Source: Candidatus Bathyarchaeota archaeon
GTDB lineage: Archaea > Thermoproteota > Bathyarchaeia > TCS64
Length of the DNA: 64,000 nucleotides
Assembly: GCA_030739585.1 (NCBI GenBank)
Contig: JASLYX010000004.1
Span: 62,001 to 126,000, forward strand
Direction of reading: 5' to 3'
Under the pieces are notes generated by a model, which saw nothing but the letters and a program-made list of their open reading frames with translations, was not told the DNA's origin and ran no database searches. This document shows positions 16,693 through 25,162 of the stretch, in pieces; within the stretch, counting starts at the first letter, position 1; every line of letters begins with the position of its first letter. A program made the position numbers and the translations under genes.

Positions 16693-17544
16693 TCAAATAA
16701 AGCTTCCAAACAGGAAGCCAAATAGTCCGGACAACATCAACGGTAGGATCCAGTTTTTAACTTTTCTGCTATTTTCCCTACTCGGCTCTCTTAGTAATGA
16801 GATCGAAAGATAGATCAATCCTAGATCCGTGGCCGCCACGAATGGAATATACCAGAACGATACCAGATGCAGGTAGACTGGGACCACTGAGACTAGAACC
16901 GCCAGAACGTAGCTAGTAACAGATACAATCGCAGCAGTATCCCGACCTCTCAAAACCGCCACGGTTCTGATTCCAGATGCCCTATCACCCTCAATATCGA
17001 CAACCCCCTTTGTTACCTCCCTCCCGGTGTTCGTGAGAAATGCAAGAAGGGCAAAGAGCATGGAGTGGCTTAGGCTAGTCTCCCCTCCAATAAAACCACC
17101 GTAAACAAAAGGAAGAGAGATACACCCGCTCACGATGAGATTCCCAGGGAGTCCCGTCCGCTTTCCCAATGTAGAGTAGAACATCATTCCCACCCAAGCT
17201 AGTGCTGCAATCAGCAGACTGCCCATGCTCGTCAATCCTGCCAATCCCAGCCCTAACACGCTGAAAACGAAGGTGACAACCAAAGCCTCCCCCGGGGACA
17301 CTGCCAAGCTAGGAATGGGACGCCCAGGCTCGTTTATCACATCAATCTCCCTATCGTAATAGTCATTCACAGCCATGGCACTGCCACTTAGGAAGAATCC
17401 AACGAAGAATGCCAGGACCAGCTCCTGGACCGATGACGGGAGCAGAGACTTTTCGCCAATAGCCACCCCTACCAGCACCGCGAATCCCATCATTATAGAG
17501 TTCACTGGTCTCACGATCCGAAACAGTCCACCTATGGAGACCAT
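16693..17544 (-). CDS. Digeranylgeranylglyceryl phosphate (DGGGP) synthase, UbiA family
   Basis: Membrane prenyltransferase adding the second geranylgeranyl chain to GGGP, the second ether bond of archaeal lipids. 283 aa with about eight helices. The first aspartate motif is NDYYDREIDVINEPGRPIPS and the second GREVTKGVVDIEGDRASG; the latter with TNTGREVTK is diagnostic of archaeal DGGGP synthases. Start ATG 17544 gives SIGGLFRIVRPVNSIMMGFA, the family N-terminus. Monocistronic on present evidence. It is one of two UbiA genes in the window. Confidence 0.92.
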   Translation of the reverse strand: MVSIGGLFRIVRPVNSIMMGFAVLVGVAIGEKSLLPSSVQELVLAFFVGFFLSGSAMAVNDYYDREIDVINEPGRPIPSLAVSPGEALVVTFVFSVLGLGLAGLTSMGSLLIAALAWVGMMFYSTLGKRTGLPGNLIVSGCISLPFVYGGFIGGETSLSHSMLFALLAFLTNTGREVTKGVVDIEGDRASGIRTVAVLRGRDTAAIVSVTSYVLAVLVSVVPVYLHLVSFWYIPFVAATDLGLIYLSISLLREPSRENSRKVKNWILPLMLSGLFGFLFGSFI

Positions 17545-17671
17545 ACCTATCGAGTCTACAAGAAGAAAGATATTAACCCTGCTCCCCTAGATCGCTCTCG
17601 ACGAGGGAACTAACGGCTTTTCGTGTAGTACAGAAGGCAATCGTAAAGACGAATAAGTTATTGTTACATCA

Positions 17672-17988
17672 ATGCAGAGGATCAATCCCATTGAAAGCTG
17701 CAACTATAAACTGATTGACCCACAGAAACGCCAAAGGCTAGCAAAAAACACTGAGGAGGACCAGTTCAGGCCGATACCATCTCTGTGGGGAGGCGCATCA
17801 TTAAAGATCTAGGATGCTTCCAAAAATAGAAATTCGCTACGGTTAGGGAATGTGATTATCAAAGGTATAATAACCTCAGCTGGTTTAACATCGAGCGATT
17901 AGAGATCCTTGACGACGAAAAGCTCTGGTTCCTTCACCGATCATCATCGATTCGAGTCCATAAAAAGGGCGAAAAAACTAAATATTAA
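17672..17988 (+). pseudogene. Decayed or recoded small gene (unknown family)
   Basis: ATG 17672 begins MQRINPIESCNYKLIDPQ and then KRQRLAKNTEEDQFRPIPSL. Shifting one base near 17790 continues GRRIIKDLGCFQK, an in-frame TAG (17825), then KFATVRECDYQRYNNLSWF and NIERLEILDDEKLWFLHR to TAA 17986. Composition and conserved-looking aromatic/charged text over 100 residues argue against chance. One frameshift plus one nonsense codon make it a probable pseudogene. No family recognised. The remaining noncoding flanks (17545-17671 and 17989-18115) show nothing. Confidence 0.5.
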
Positions 17989-18115
17989 ACAATTGCCCCG
18001 TCTCGCGTGGAAGAGCGGCCTAGATGGCATGCACTGTCTCCAAGCTTTTCCCTGTGAATTTAGAGAAAACCTTTCCACATGAGGAAAACGCGATCATAAT
18101 TTTCATGGCAGTCAC

Positions 18116-18625
18116 TTAGGTTGGGAGGGCTATGACCTCGAGAACTGCCAACTCATCTTTTAGGTCAGTGTCGACCAAATCCTCTGGAGTTGAGGGCCTT
18201 ACTACGAGGGCTGTGTCAAGTCCGTGTCTCCCCCCACCGATGGCAAGGACGGGCTCGGAGGCCAAGCCCTTCCCTGCAGCGATAACTACAGCCTCCAGAG
18301 CGGCCTTAACACCTGAACTGCAGGCCTGTAATGCTTCACGCATCTCCCTGTGATCCTGAATGTGAAGATCAGCATTCTCCACCAACACAACCTTCAGCTT
18401 CTTCATTGCCTTTTTCAAGGAGTTAGAGTACTCGAACTCTGTGACGCTCACGACCTTAGCGGATCCCTTTAGCGCCTCGCTGAACTTAATGACCTGTTTG
18501 CCTTTCATGCTGGCAATGACGACTGTGGATATACCACCTTTGTTGACTCTATCCGCGACAGCGTTGATGAGGGACAGAACTGTTTTTCCTGTGTCTAGGT
18601 GGAGGAGAATTTGATTGATATCCAT
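18116..18625 (-). CDS. Pyruvate-kinase C-terminal-domain-like protein
   Basis: 169 residues resembling the stand-alone PK-C alpha/beta domain (COG1751-like) found in archaea. It shows the pattern of a nucleotide/allosteric-type Rossmann domain: ISTVVIASMKGKQVIKFSEA, then VVSVTEFEYSNSLKKAMKK, then EAVVIAAGKGLASEPVLAIG. There is no catalytic pyruvate kinase barrel. Function in the family is undetermined; a regulatory or ligand-binding role is possible. TTG/ATG choice: ATG 18625 gives a compact N-terminus. Confidence 0.6.
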   Translation of the reverse strand: MDINQILLHLDTGKTVLSLINAVADRVNKGGISTVVIASMKGKQVIKFSEALKGSAKVVSVTEFEYSNSLKKAMKKLKVVLVENADLHIQDHREMREALQACSSGVKAALEAVVIAAGKGLASEPVLAIGGGRHGLDTALVVRPSTPEDLVDTDLKDELAVLEVIALPT

Positions 18626-18768
18626 GATCTGGTCTCAGTCTCCATCAAGATAGGAATCTGGTTTCTATAAAGCTGTTTATAGCGCGCGAACTCTATAAAC
18701 TAGACTCAATACAAACGGTTAATTCTAAAAGAACGATTTAAAATAGACTCGTTTTCAAGCGAAGGAAA

Positions 18769-18945
18769 ATGAGCGTGAGGTTGGATAAGCACCGGAAACT
18801 GGGTAAAAATGCAATCAAAAACAACCAGGTAAGATACAAGGGTTTAATGACATTTACACGCACATTAACGGTTATTCTAATGGGGTTCGTTTCCTTCCCA
18901 GGATCTACTCCAGTTTTCTTCCCAGTCTTCGGTAAGACTCTCTGA
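18769..18945 (+). CDS. Possible small basic protein (58 aa)
   Basis: ATG 18769 opens MSVRLDKHRKLGKNAIKNNQ and then a stretch with one hydrophobic segment. A TATA-like TTTAAAATA lies about 28 bp upstream (18737-18745), right for a leaderless start. Its 3' end overlaps the opposing zinc-finger gene by 69 bp, which weakens the case. No homology recognised. Confidence 0.25.
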   Translation: MSVRLDKHRKLGKNAIKNNQVRYKGLMTFTRTLTVILMGFVSFPGSTPVFFPVFGKTL

Positions 18946-19074
18946 TTCCCAGCCTTGACAATCGTAGCATAATTTGCCCATTACATCGCCACACTCTTTG
19001 CAGAACTGGGACTCGCAGTTGGAACAGTTATGAGCCTCGATGGCTTCCATTCCGCAGATCTCGCAGATAAGCAT
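18877..19074 (-). CDS. Small cysteine-rich zinc-binding protein
   Basis: 65 residues with eight cysteines in an ordered B-box/RING-like spacing: CEICGM, HNCSNCESQFCKECG, then LCYDCQGW, followed by an acidic tryptophan-rich tail (WEENWSRSWEG). Two zinc sites are likely. Comparable orphan zinc ribbons occur widely in archaea as protein-protein adaptors. No specific family recognised. The cysteine pattern makes it a real gene despite its size. Confidence 0.65.
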   Translation of the reverse strand: MLICEICGMEAIEAHNCSNCESQFCKECGDVMGKLCYDCQGWESESLTEDWEENWSRSWEGNEPH

Positions 19075-19560
19075 GGTATATTTCCACTAGTTGCATGGGT
19101 TGAATAATATTCATTAATAAATCTATTGAAGTGTAAACTGGCTTCTTTCAGGAAATCAGAAGATGATCCCCTGAAAGAATAATATATCCTCGAAGCTGAG
19201 ATTTGAAATTGAATATGGATTTTCATATCTATTTCTACCCAAAGGCATCATTCGTGAGCTATCTAAGGATTGCAGCTACGCTAAGGTTGAGGCGGACGAA
19301 TATGATTGCCTTTTGATCTACTACTAGTTAAATTATAACATCATGGTCGGCCCCCAAATAGATATTAATATGAGACTCAAGGCGGTAGACCGCTGCTGTG
19401 TGTAGATGTACATCCTCACGCCGACCACGCCCGATGTAGAGTGGGAGACCCCGAGAGGGGGATAAAATTCACCTAGCTGGCGAACGACGGTTTCAGCGAT
19501 ATTATAAAGGTGCCCCCTGAGTGATTCCACTCCCTTGACACGCTGTCACTCTAGATCCTA
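19075..19560. other. Intergenic, no reliable gene
   Basis: A reverse frame (19333-19530, 65 aa starting at a GTG) exists but has no recognisable motif. The rest is noncoding. The sequence leads into the amidohydrolase fragment on the plus strand. Confidence 0.4.
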
Positions 19561-19772
19561 GAGGCTGCAGCTGACGAGCAGGAGAGGTCTGTAATAGAAT
19601 TGGGTCTAAAGGACGAACCCTGATTACCAAAGTGGGCGGTAAGCCTCTCGACCTCGAAAAGTGCCCCATAGTCTATGAGAGGGCGGCTAAGTCTGACAGG
19701 CCCCTCTTTTTCCACCCCACCTCCCCCATTAACACTAATTGGACGGGTGACTGGCGACTGGATCCCAATTAG
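19561..19772 (+). pseudogene. Amidohydrolase-2 (ACMSD-like) gene fragment
   Basis: Two adjoining frames read EAAADEQERSVIELGLKDEP, then after a frameshift at 19621 ITKVGGKPLDLEKCPIVYER and RPLFFHPTSPINTNW before TAG 19770. The consecutive pieces match the middle of amidohydrolase-2 TIM-barrel proteins, where LGLKG...NVNGKPLD and FIHPT...P are typical. N- and C-terminal parts are absent, so it is a degraded remnant. It lies directly behind the AOR gene on the opposite strand. Confidence 0.6.
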
Positions 19773-19793
19773 GAGGTTCGAATTCTACTGCGT

Positions 19794-21683
19794 TTATTTT
19801 AGCCTAGAAAGGTCGTTAGCCGCTCTATTCAGGCCTAATCTTCTTAAGGTCTTTGAGGTAGGTATCCCGGTCTTAAGATCCCAGCCTCTCTCCCCGTAAT
19901 ACTCGTCGAGCATGGGCTCCAACTCGAACACCGTACCCCTGCTCTCCCCCGCGATGAGGGGTTCCTCCCTGAATCTCCGGGGGAGGGTGTCGTCCTTCCG
20001 CCTCATCCCCTCTTTAACGTTAAAAGCCCTTTCGATGTTGACAATACGCTCCCCGACCCCACGGACCTCGGTTGGGGTCAACTGAATCCCTGTCGTGGCC
20101 TCTATGACTTTGGAGGAGAGATCGAATGTGAGGATCTCCATGTTCTGCATGATGTTCTTACAGGGCTGGAGGGAGTCGATAACTGCATTCCAGTCCTCGA
20201 AGTAGGAGACGAGCTTGCCTTTCCCCCTATATGCTCGCCTCATGGTCGCATCCGGGATCCCAAACATCTTTTCGCCGATCGCTGGGTCGTCCACCAGTTC
20301 TAGGAATGGTTCGCTCCTGAGATGGTCGCCTCCCCTACTCGAGACGGCATAACCTAGCCCGAATCCTTTGAGCCCTCGGGGATCAGCCATGATGATGTCA
20401 AGTCCCTTCACCTGCATCGTTAGGTCTATTCCGCGACCCAGCTTCCTCGCAGACATTGTGGTTCCATCAGCCAGCACGTCTCCGAAACCCTCGCGCAGTG
20501 CGATCTTATTGATAAGGGTGAGGATAGTCTCTTCGTTACCCCAGGAAAGGTCAAGACCATCGGCCTCCTCACTGGAAAGCATCTCTTTCTCGTAGAGTTC
20601 CATGACCCAGGCGATGCTCTCAGCGGTGGTGAGGATGTCCAACCCCAGCCTGTTGCAGAGGTCGTTCGCCTTGAGAGCTGTTTCTAGGCTCCTGTTCCCT
20701 ATTCTCGACGTGAATGATCCCTGGGACTCGTACTCAGGTCCCTCGCCGTAGAGTCCTGCATGTTCTCCACTCTTTACGACGTAAAAGCGGCTGCAAGGGA
20801 TTGTGCATGCGAAGCACCCCCTTCCCTTGACATTGAACTCCTCCGCGAGCCTCTCTCCGCTCACCTCGGCTGCGTGTTTGAATGTCCCCGCTGTATAATG
20901 CCTCGTAGGGAGAAAACCCCCGGCGTTGGCCATAAGGAGGATCCTCGTGGTACCCATACTCCGCCTGCCCTGGTATTGCTCGTGGCCTTTGATCTGTTCA
21001 TTGATATAATCGACGAGCTCCTCGAACATCCTAGGCTTGGCGACACTGACTGAGCCCGTGCCCCTGACCACAAGGGCCTTGACCCCCTTGGATGCCATTA
21101 CGGAGCCCATTCCTGTCCTCGCTGCAGCTCGCATAAGGTTCGCGAAAATACCCGCGAACCTCACTCCATTTTCAGCGGCAGGACCGATGATCGCAGTCTG
21201 AACACGTCTATCTCCGAGATCTGATTTGATGATTTCGTCTGTCTCATAGACTCCTCTCCCCTTTAGATGTGACGCGTCCGGGAATTCTACATCGTCATCG
21301 CGGATATGGATATAGATAGGATTCGTGCTCCGCCCTTCTAGGATAATCTGGTCGTATCCTGCATACTTTATCTCGGATGCTAAGTGACCCCCGGCGTTGG
21401 TGTCCCCTAGTATACCTGTCTGGGGGGATTTCCCTGAGATATTGAAGCGGCTTGCAGTAGGGAAACTAGTCCCGACCAAGGGGCCCGGTGCGAAATATAG
21501 TTTGTTCTCTGGGCCTAGAGGATCTGTCCCGGTGGGGATTTCATCATACATTCGCTTCACGTTAAATCCACGGCCTCCCAAAAAGCCCCAGGCAAGAGTT
21601 TTCTCTAGTTCAGTGACCGTTGAGATCCTTTTCGTGAGATTGATCCTGAGAACCTTCCCCGTGTATCCGCCAAATTTAGACAT
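19794..21683 (-). CDS. Aldehyde:ferredoxin oxidoreductase, tungsten type
   Basis: Tungstopterin enzyme oxidising aldehydes to acids with ferredoxin as electron acceptor, 629 aa. N-terminal GYTGKVLRINLTKRIST and GGRGFNVKRMYDEIP are AOR signatures. AARTGMGSVMASKGVKALVV is the pterin-binding region. The 4Fe-4S ligands lie in RGCFACTIPCSR with the fourth in LQPCKNIM. Its ATG overlaps the end of an upstream ferredoxin gene by 8 bp, so the two are a functional pair. Substrate is unknown; the general role is reversible aldehyde metabolism. Cytoplasmic. Confidence 0.93.
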   Translation of the reverse strand: MSKFGGYTGKVLRINLTKRISTVTELEKTLAWGFLGGRGFNVKRMYDEIPTGTDPLGPENKLYFAPGPLVGTSFPTASRFNISGKSPQTGILGDTNAGGHLASEIKYAGYDQIILEGRSTNPIYIHIRDDDVEFPDASHLKGRGVYETDEIIKSDLGDRRVQTAIIGPAAENGVRFAGIFANLMRAAARTGMGSVMASKGVKALVVRGTGSVSVAKPRMFEELVDYINEQIKGHEQYQGRRSMGTTRILLMANAGGFLPTRHYTAGTFKHAAEVSGERLAEEFNVKGRGCFACTIPCSRFYVVKSGEHAGLYGEGPEYESQGSFTSRIGNRSLETALKANDLCNRLGLDILTTAESIAWVMELYEKEMLSSEEADGLDLSWGNEETILTLINKIALREGFGDVLADGTTMSARKLGRGIDLTMQVKGLDIIMADPRGLKGFGLGYAVSSRGGDHLRSEPFLELVDDPAIGEKMFGIPDATMRRAYRGKGKLVSYFEDWNAVIDSLQPCKNIMQNMEILTFDLSSKVIEATTGIQLTPTEVRGVGERIVNIERAFNVKEGMRRKDDTLPRRFREEPLIAGESRGTVFELEPMLDEYYGERGWDLKTGIPTSKTLRRLGLNRAANDLSRLK

Positions 21684-22143
21684 CTATACCCCACCTTTCC
21701 CTGAGCTCCTTGAAGACACTCTCAGGCTGATCCGTAACCTGGATCGACTCCTCATAAGTTAATGCGTCCGTAGGGCATTTTTTCACGCAGACTGGGTCGC
21801 CCCAGCATAGGTCACAGATTAGTGGCCTTGAGGCTTCATCGAGCTTGACAGCGTTGTAGATGCAGATCTTGGCGCATACCCCACAATTTATGCATACTTC
21901 GACGTCAAGGATTATTGCCCCGTTATCCCCCTTGTTGAGGGCCCCCACGGGGCATACATCGGCAGGGGGGCACTCACTACACTGGCGACAGTAGACGGGG
22001 TAGTCCAAGCCATATTTGTCCATTTTGACAACGTCTATCCGGGATAGGCTCGGGCTGAACCTCTTCTCGTGGTGGTATGAGCATACTAGTTCACAGACCC
22101 TACATCCGGAGCACTTGGCGGCGTCTACGACTATCCTATTCAA
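21676..22143 (-). CDS. Polyferredoxin (4Fe-4S), AOR partner
   Basis: 155-residue HycB/NuoG-like ferredoxin. Cysteine clusters are CSGCRVCELVC, CRQCSECPPADVC, CINCGVCAKIC and CDLCWGDPVCVKKCP, enough for four 4Fe-4S clusters. The length and order match the ferredoxin subunit of AOR operons. It likely shuttles AOR electrons to cellular acceptors. Overlaps the AOR start by 8 bp, indicating coupled translation. Confidence 0.9.
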   Translation of the reverse strand: MNRIVVDAAKCSGCRVCELVCSYHHEKRFSPSLSRIDVVKMDKYGLDYPVYCRQCSECPPADVCPVGALNKGDNGAIILDVEVCINCGVCAKICIYNAVKLDEASRPLICDLCWGDPVCVKKCPTDALTYEESIQVTDQPESVFKELRERWGIDV

Positions 22144-22167
22144 TGAAATTCACTTCCTCCGTCTCCT

Positions 22168-23151
22168 CTACATTATATTTGCTGCCTGTTTCAACAGCCC
22201 TTCATCGATGTTCCCGCCAGAAACAACAACTCCAACATTCTTCCCCTTGAATCGTTCTGGATTCTCAATTATAGCTGCAGCTCCTACGGCCCCGGCTCCC
22301 TCCACCACCTGATGGTCAAATTGTAGGTGATTCGATATGGCCTTAAGTATAGTTTTCTCTCGGACTAAGATGAAGCCGTCTACGTGCTTTTTACATATCT
22401 CGAATGTGATAGAACTCTCCTCGATTCCCCCATGTAGTCCCTCAGCAATGGAATCCCTGAGTGGCATGTCAACGATGCTACCCATTCTTAGGCTCTCAGA
22501 CATCACTGGCGATGCCATGGTCTGTACCCCAACTACCTCGATGTTTTTATCCGTGCCTTTAACGGCCGCGCCTACCCCTGAGATTAGCCCCCCTCCTCCC
22601 ACCGGAACGAGAACGATATCGAAGTCCAGAGTTGACTCGAGCATCTCCAGCCCTAGAGTTCCCTGGCCCTCAATGATCTGGGGGTCGTTATATCCAGAGA
22701 TAAAGGGTTTTTTCTGCTCTAGTCCCATTTTCCTAGCGAGTCTCTCGGCCTCCATATATTCCTCCCCGTGAAGAATGAGATCGACTCCGTATTTCCTTAT
22801 CGCCTCGATCTTTACTCTAGGGGTATGTAAGGGGACTATGATGGTGGCTTCGACGCCTAGGTGGTTGCAGACGTAGCCTAGACCCTGAGCATGATTGCCA
22901 GAGGATGCGGCGATTATTCCGTACGGCATATCCCCAATTGAGAGCTGAAGGAGCTTGTTGAAGGCACCTCTCACCTTGAAGGAGCCAGTATACTGCAAGT
23001 TCTCGAGCTTGAGCATCACCCGCCCACCGCAAGCCTTGCTGAGGTACCAGGAGTAATGAAGGGGGGTGTGTCTCACCAGATGCCTGAGACGTCTGCCCGC
23101 GATATAGATGTCCCTCAGATTCATGGTTGATATAGAACAATTGGAATGCAT
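22168..23151 (-). CDS. PLP-dependent threonine/serine dehydratase
   Basis: Fold-type II PLP enzyme of the threonine ammonia-lyase group, 327 aa without a C-terminal ACT domain, so of the catabolic/short type. The PLP lysine is in YTGSFKVRGAFNKL, the phosphate/substrate loop in SSGNHAQG, and the glycine-rich PLP phosphate loop in VPVGGGGLISG. It deaminates threonine (or serine) to 2-oxobutyrate (or pyruvate). ATG 23124 (MNLRDIYIAGRRL) is a reasonable alternative start, giving a conventional N-terminus. It precedes the ferredoxin/AOR pair in the same direction with a 24-bp gap, so it may be co-transcribed; 2-oxoacids and aldehydes are metabolically linked. Confidence 0.88.
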   Translation of the reverse strand: MHSNCSISTMNLRDIYIAGRRLRHLVRHTPLHYSWYLSKACGGRVMLKLENLQYTGSFKVRGAFNKLLQLSIGDMPYGIIAASSGNHAQGLGYVCNHLGVEATIIVPLHTPRVKIEAIRKYGVDLILHGEEYMEAERLARKMGLEQKKPFISGYNDPQIIEGQGTLGLEMLESTLDFDIVLVPVGGGGLISGVGAAVKGTDKNIEVVGVQTMASPVMSESLRMGSIVDMPLRDSIAEGLHGGIEESSITFEICKKHVDGFILVREKTILKAISNHLQFDHQVVEGAGAVGAAAIIENPERFKGKNVGVVVSGGNIDEGLLKQAANIM

Positions 23152-23643
23152 ACATTTCAGTTTGCCTAAGCACTGAATAGGAAGAAATAGTCTAGGCCCT
23201 AGGATTACTCATTTTGCGACCGTATAATAACGGCCCTTTTCGCGCGAATTGCCAAAGAACAAACTCCCTATGAACACGGAAATGGAAGCCCGTGGCGGAG
23301 TTCAAGGTCTGGCACGCGCGTATATCTAAAACAGAACTCGCTACGGTCGTTGATCCCAGCTTGGTGGAGACGGAGATGGTAGTGGAGATTGAGAGCAAAA
23401 GAGAGATACTCGGGGGATGACCCTCGTCGACCGTAAAGATACGGTTCTAAAAGAGTCTAAGAAGGCGAATATGAAGCCCACATCTCAATGGACAACACCA
23501 TTTTTCTAGGGCTCATCTTTAACCGGCTGGTTTTGAGGTAGTCATATTATGATTGATCTGATTTGCTGTGGGGCCATTAACTGGTGTGAGCTGCGAGATA
23601 ATCACCATTAACCTTAAGTTATATCTTCTAAGGAGGGTTAGAC
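23152..23643. other. Intergenic between the dehydratase and cupin genes
   Basis: About 490 bp with no complete gene. It holds two CGCGCG motifs (23241, 23315), one in the palindrome TTCGCGCGAA, and a 42-residue open frame described separately. The upstream part should carry the dehydratase promoter. Confidence 0.4.
23292..23420 (+). CDS. Unrecognised 42-residue frame, possibly a fragment
   Basis: GTG 23292 reads AEFKVWHARISKTELATVV, then EMVVEIESKREILGG to TGA 23418. The even mix of charged and hydrophobic residues looks protein-like, but no family is recognised and there is no clear Shine-Dalgarno. Could be a relic or chance. Confidence 0.25.
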   Translation: MAEFKVWHARISKTELATVVDPSLVETEMVVEIESKREILGG

Positions 23644-23985
23644 ATGAAGACTTTTCTGAACGAGGAGGTTAAGGAGGATGAGGTTCCCGCTCCAGCAGAC
23701 GGGGTGAAGATCAGGTGGCTCCTCACTGAGGAGACAGGAGCCCCCACCTTTTCGATGAGGCAGTTTACAGTGACGCCAGGGGGCTCGACCCCCCAGCACA
23801 CCCATCCATGGGAGCACGAGGCGTACATCCTAGAGGGATCGGGCACGATACTCGGGGGAGAGGAAGTCGAGGCGGTTGAGGCGGGGACCGTCGTTTATAT
23901 TCCCCCCGATGAGCTTCACCAGTTCAAGAACACGGGGGACCGGGAGCTAAAGTTCCTATGCATGATCCCCAACCAGAAAAAGTGA
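23644..23985 (+). CDS. Cupin-2 domain protein
   Basis: Single-domain small cupin, 113 residues, a beta-barrel metal-binding fold. Metal ligands are in THPWEHEAYILEG (His, His, Glu) and in the second motif PPDELHQFKNTG (His). An SD-like AAGGAGGGT lies 6-8 nt ahead of the ATG. Function in the family ranges from sugar isomerases to dioxygenases and sensor proteins; this one is unassigned. Monocistronic with a T-rich terminator downstream. Confidence 0.82.
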   Translation: MKTFLNEEVKEDEVPAPADGVKIRWLLTEETGAPTFSMRQFTVTPGGSTPQHTHPWEHEAYILEGSGTILGGEEVEAVEAGTVVYIPPDELHQFKNTGDRELKFLCMIPNQKK

Positions 23986-23998
23986 CGGCACAGAAACT

Positions 23999-24012
23999 TA
24001 TTTTTCTTTTTA
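23999..24012 (+). terminator. T-rich archaeal terminator after the cupin gene
   Basis: TTATTTTTCTTTTT begins about 14 bp after the stop codon. Oligo-T runs are the intrinsic termination signal in archaea. Confidence 0.5.
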
Positions 24013-24289
24013 CCAGGTACCACTGTGAAAAACTCGAGTTAACGGGTTTTGTCCGTCGCTATTACGTTCAACTCATTATCTGAAAACATACGCTTGAGAA
24101 GAATTGGCTTGTCATGATGATCCAGTTTATCATGGGACTCTAAGAGAACCTCTGGCCTCACGCGTGTGATTTACTTCCAAAAATATACCCTCTTATTTAT
24201 GATGCTCTTGGACAAGAGCTTCCATAGAATTCAAATTTTGATTTATTGATTTTAGAATACAAGTAGGCGCAGTAATAATGGTTGAGAGT

Positions 24290-25089
24290 TTACGATTTCT
24301 TGAGTAGTATCTGCACTTGCACGCCTACTGATGACGAAAAGTTATACCTAGATACCAGTTTACGCCAAAGCCAAAAAGGAATATCGCGAACTGTGTAAGC
24401 AACTTCCAGAAATGTTGCTCCTTCTTCAGCTCTGGTATGAGCTCCGAGGCTGATAGATACAAAAAAAGCCCCAGCTGAAAAAACTATGAGGGTTCCACTG
24501 AAGGTTTCAACCATCTCAAGGAAGAAATAGGCGAAGATCCCGCCAGCTACGAGAGATAGGGCGGCCACGAAGTTCAGGAGTAAGGGCCTGATCTTTTCAA
24601 ACCCTGCATAGATAAGGAAGCCGTAGTCACCTATCTCCGGGGGAAGCTCGTGGAAGATCACCGCAATCGTGGTCGCGAGACCCATGAGAAACCCACATTG
24701 AAGCTCACAGCAATGATCACGTCATCAAGGAAATTGTAGATAGCGTACCCAAGGACATTCAGATAAGCGAATCACTTAGTATATGCCCTTACCCTTGTCT
24801 CGCTGAATTCGCCGCGATAACCATGCCCGTGATACCAATAAATGAACCGCTCTAAAAGGTAGAACGCCACAAATCCCCCAGCAACGTAAACGAAAACTAT
24901 TGATCCTTCGATGTATTTCACGGCCTCTGGGAGGAGGTTGAAAAGTGCAACCCCAAGGATCGTGCCGGCTGAGGCTATTATGAAAAACATTATCTTGTGA
25001 AGGGTCTCTTCTTAAAGTGAGAGCGCCAGAATTCCAACTAAAGAGAAGGAACTTACGAAAAAAGTTGCAAATAGAATAGTGATCTGCAC
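24290..25089 (-). pseudogene. Decayed ZIP-family metal transporter
   Basis: Reading frame by frame the reverse strand gives a ZIP transporter. It runs from GTG 25089 (VQITILFATFFVSSFSLVG), TAA 25012, EETLHKIMFFIIASAGTILG, FNLLPEAVKYIEG and the loop FIYWYHGHGY, then TGA 24772, GYAIYNFLDDVIIAVSFNVG. A frameshift near 24690 leads to LATTIAVIFHELPPEIGD, and then two more helices. The HELPPEIGD and NFLDD positions are the metal-binding core. After this, the C-terminus lacks the conserved last helix. Two stop codons, one frameshift and a degenerate end identify a pseudogene. A zinc/nickel importer of the neighbouring metal locus was probably lost. Confidence 0.82.
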
Positions 25090-25162
25090 TGAACCGGTTG
25101 AAATCACTATAATTCAGTGGATTAAATTGTTAAGGATTTAGACTGCCTCAAAATGACCTAGT

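Noticed and set aside
19333-19530. 65-codon reverse frame ahead of the amidohydrolase fragment
   Set aside because: No recognisable domain and no good start signal; kept as unexplained noncoding DNA.
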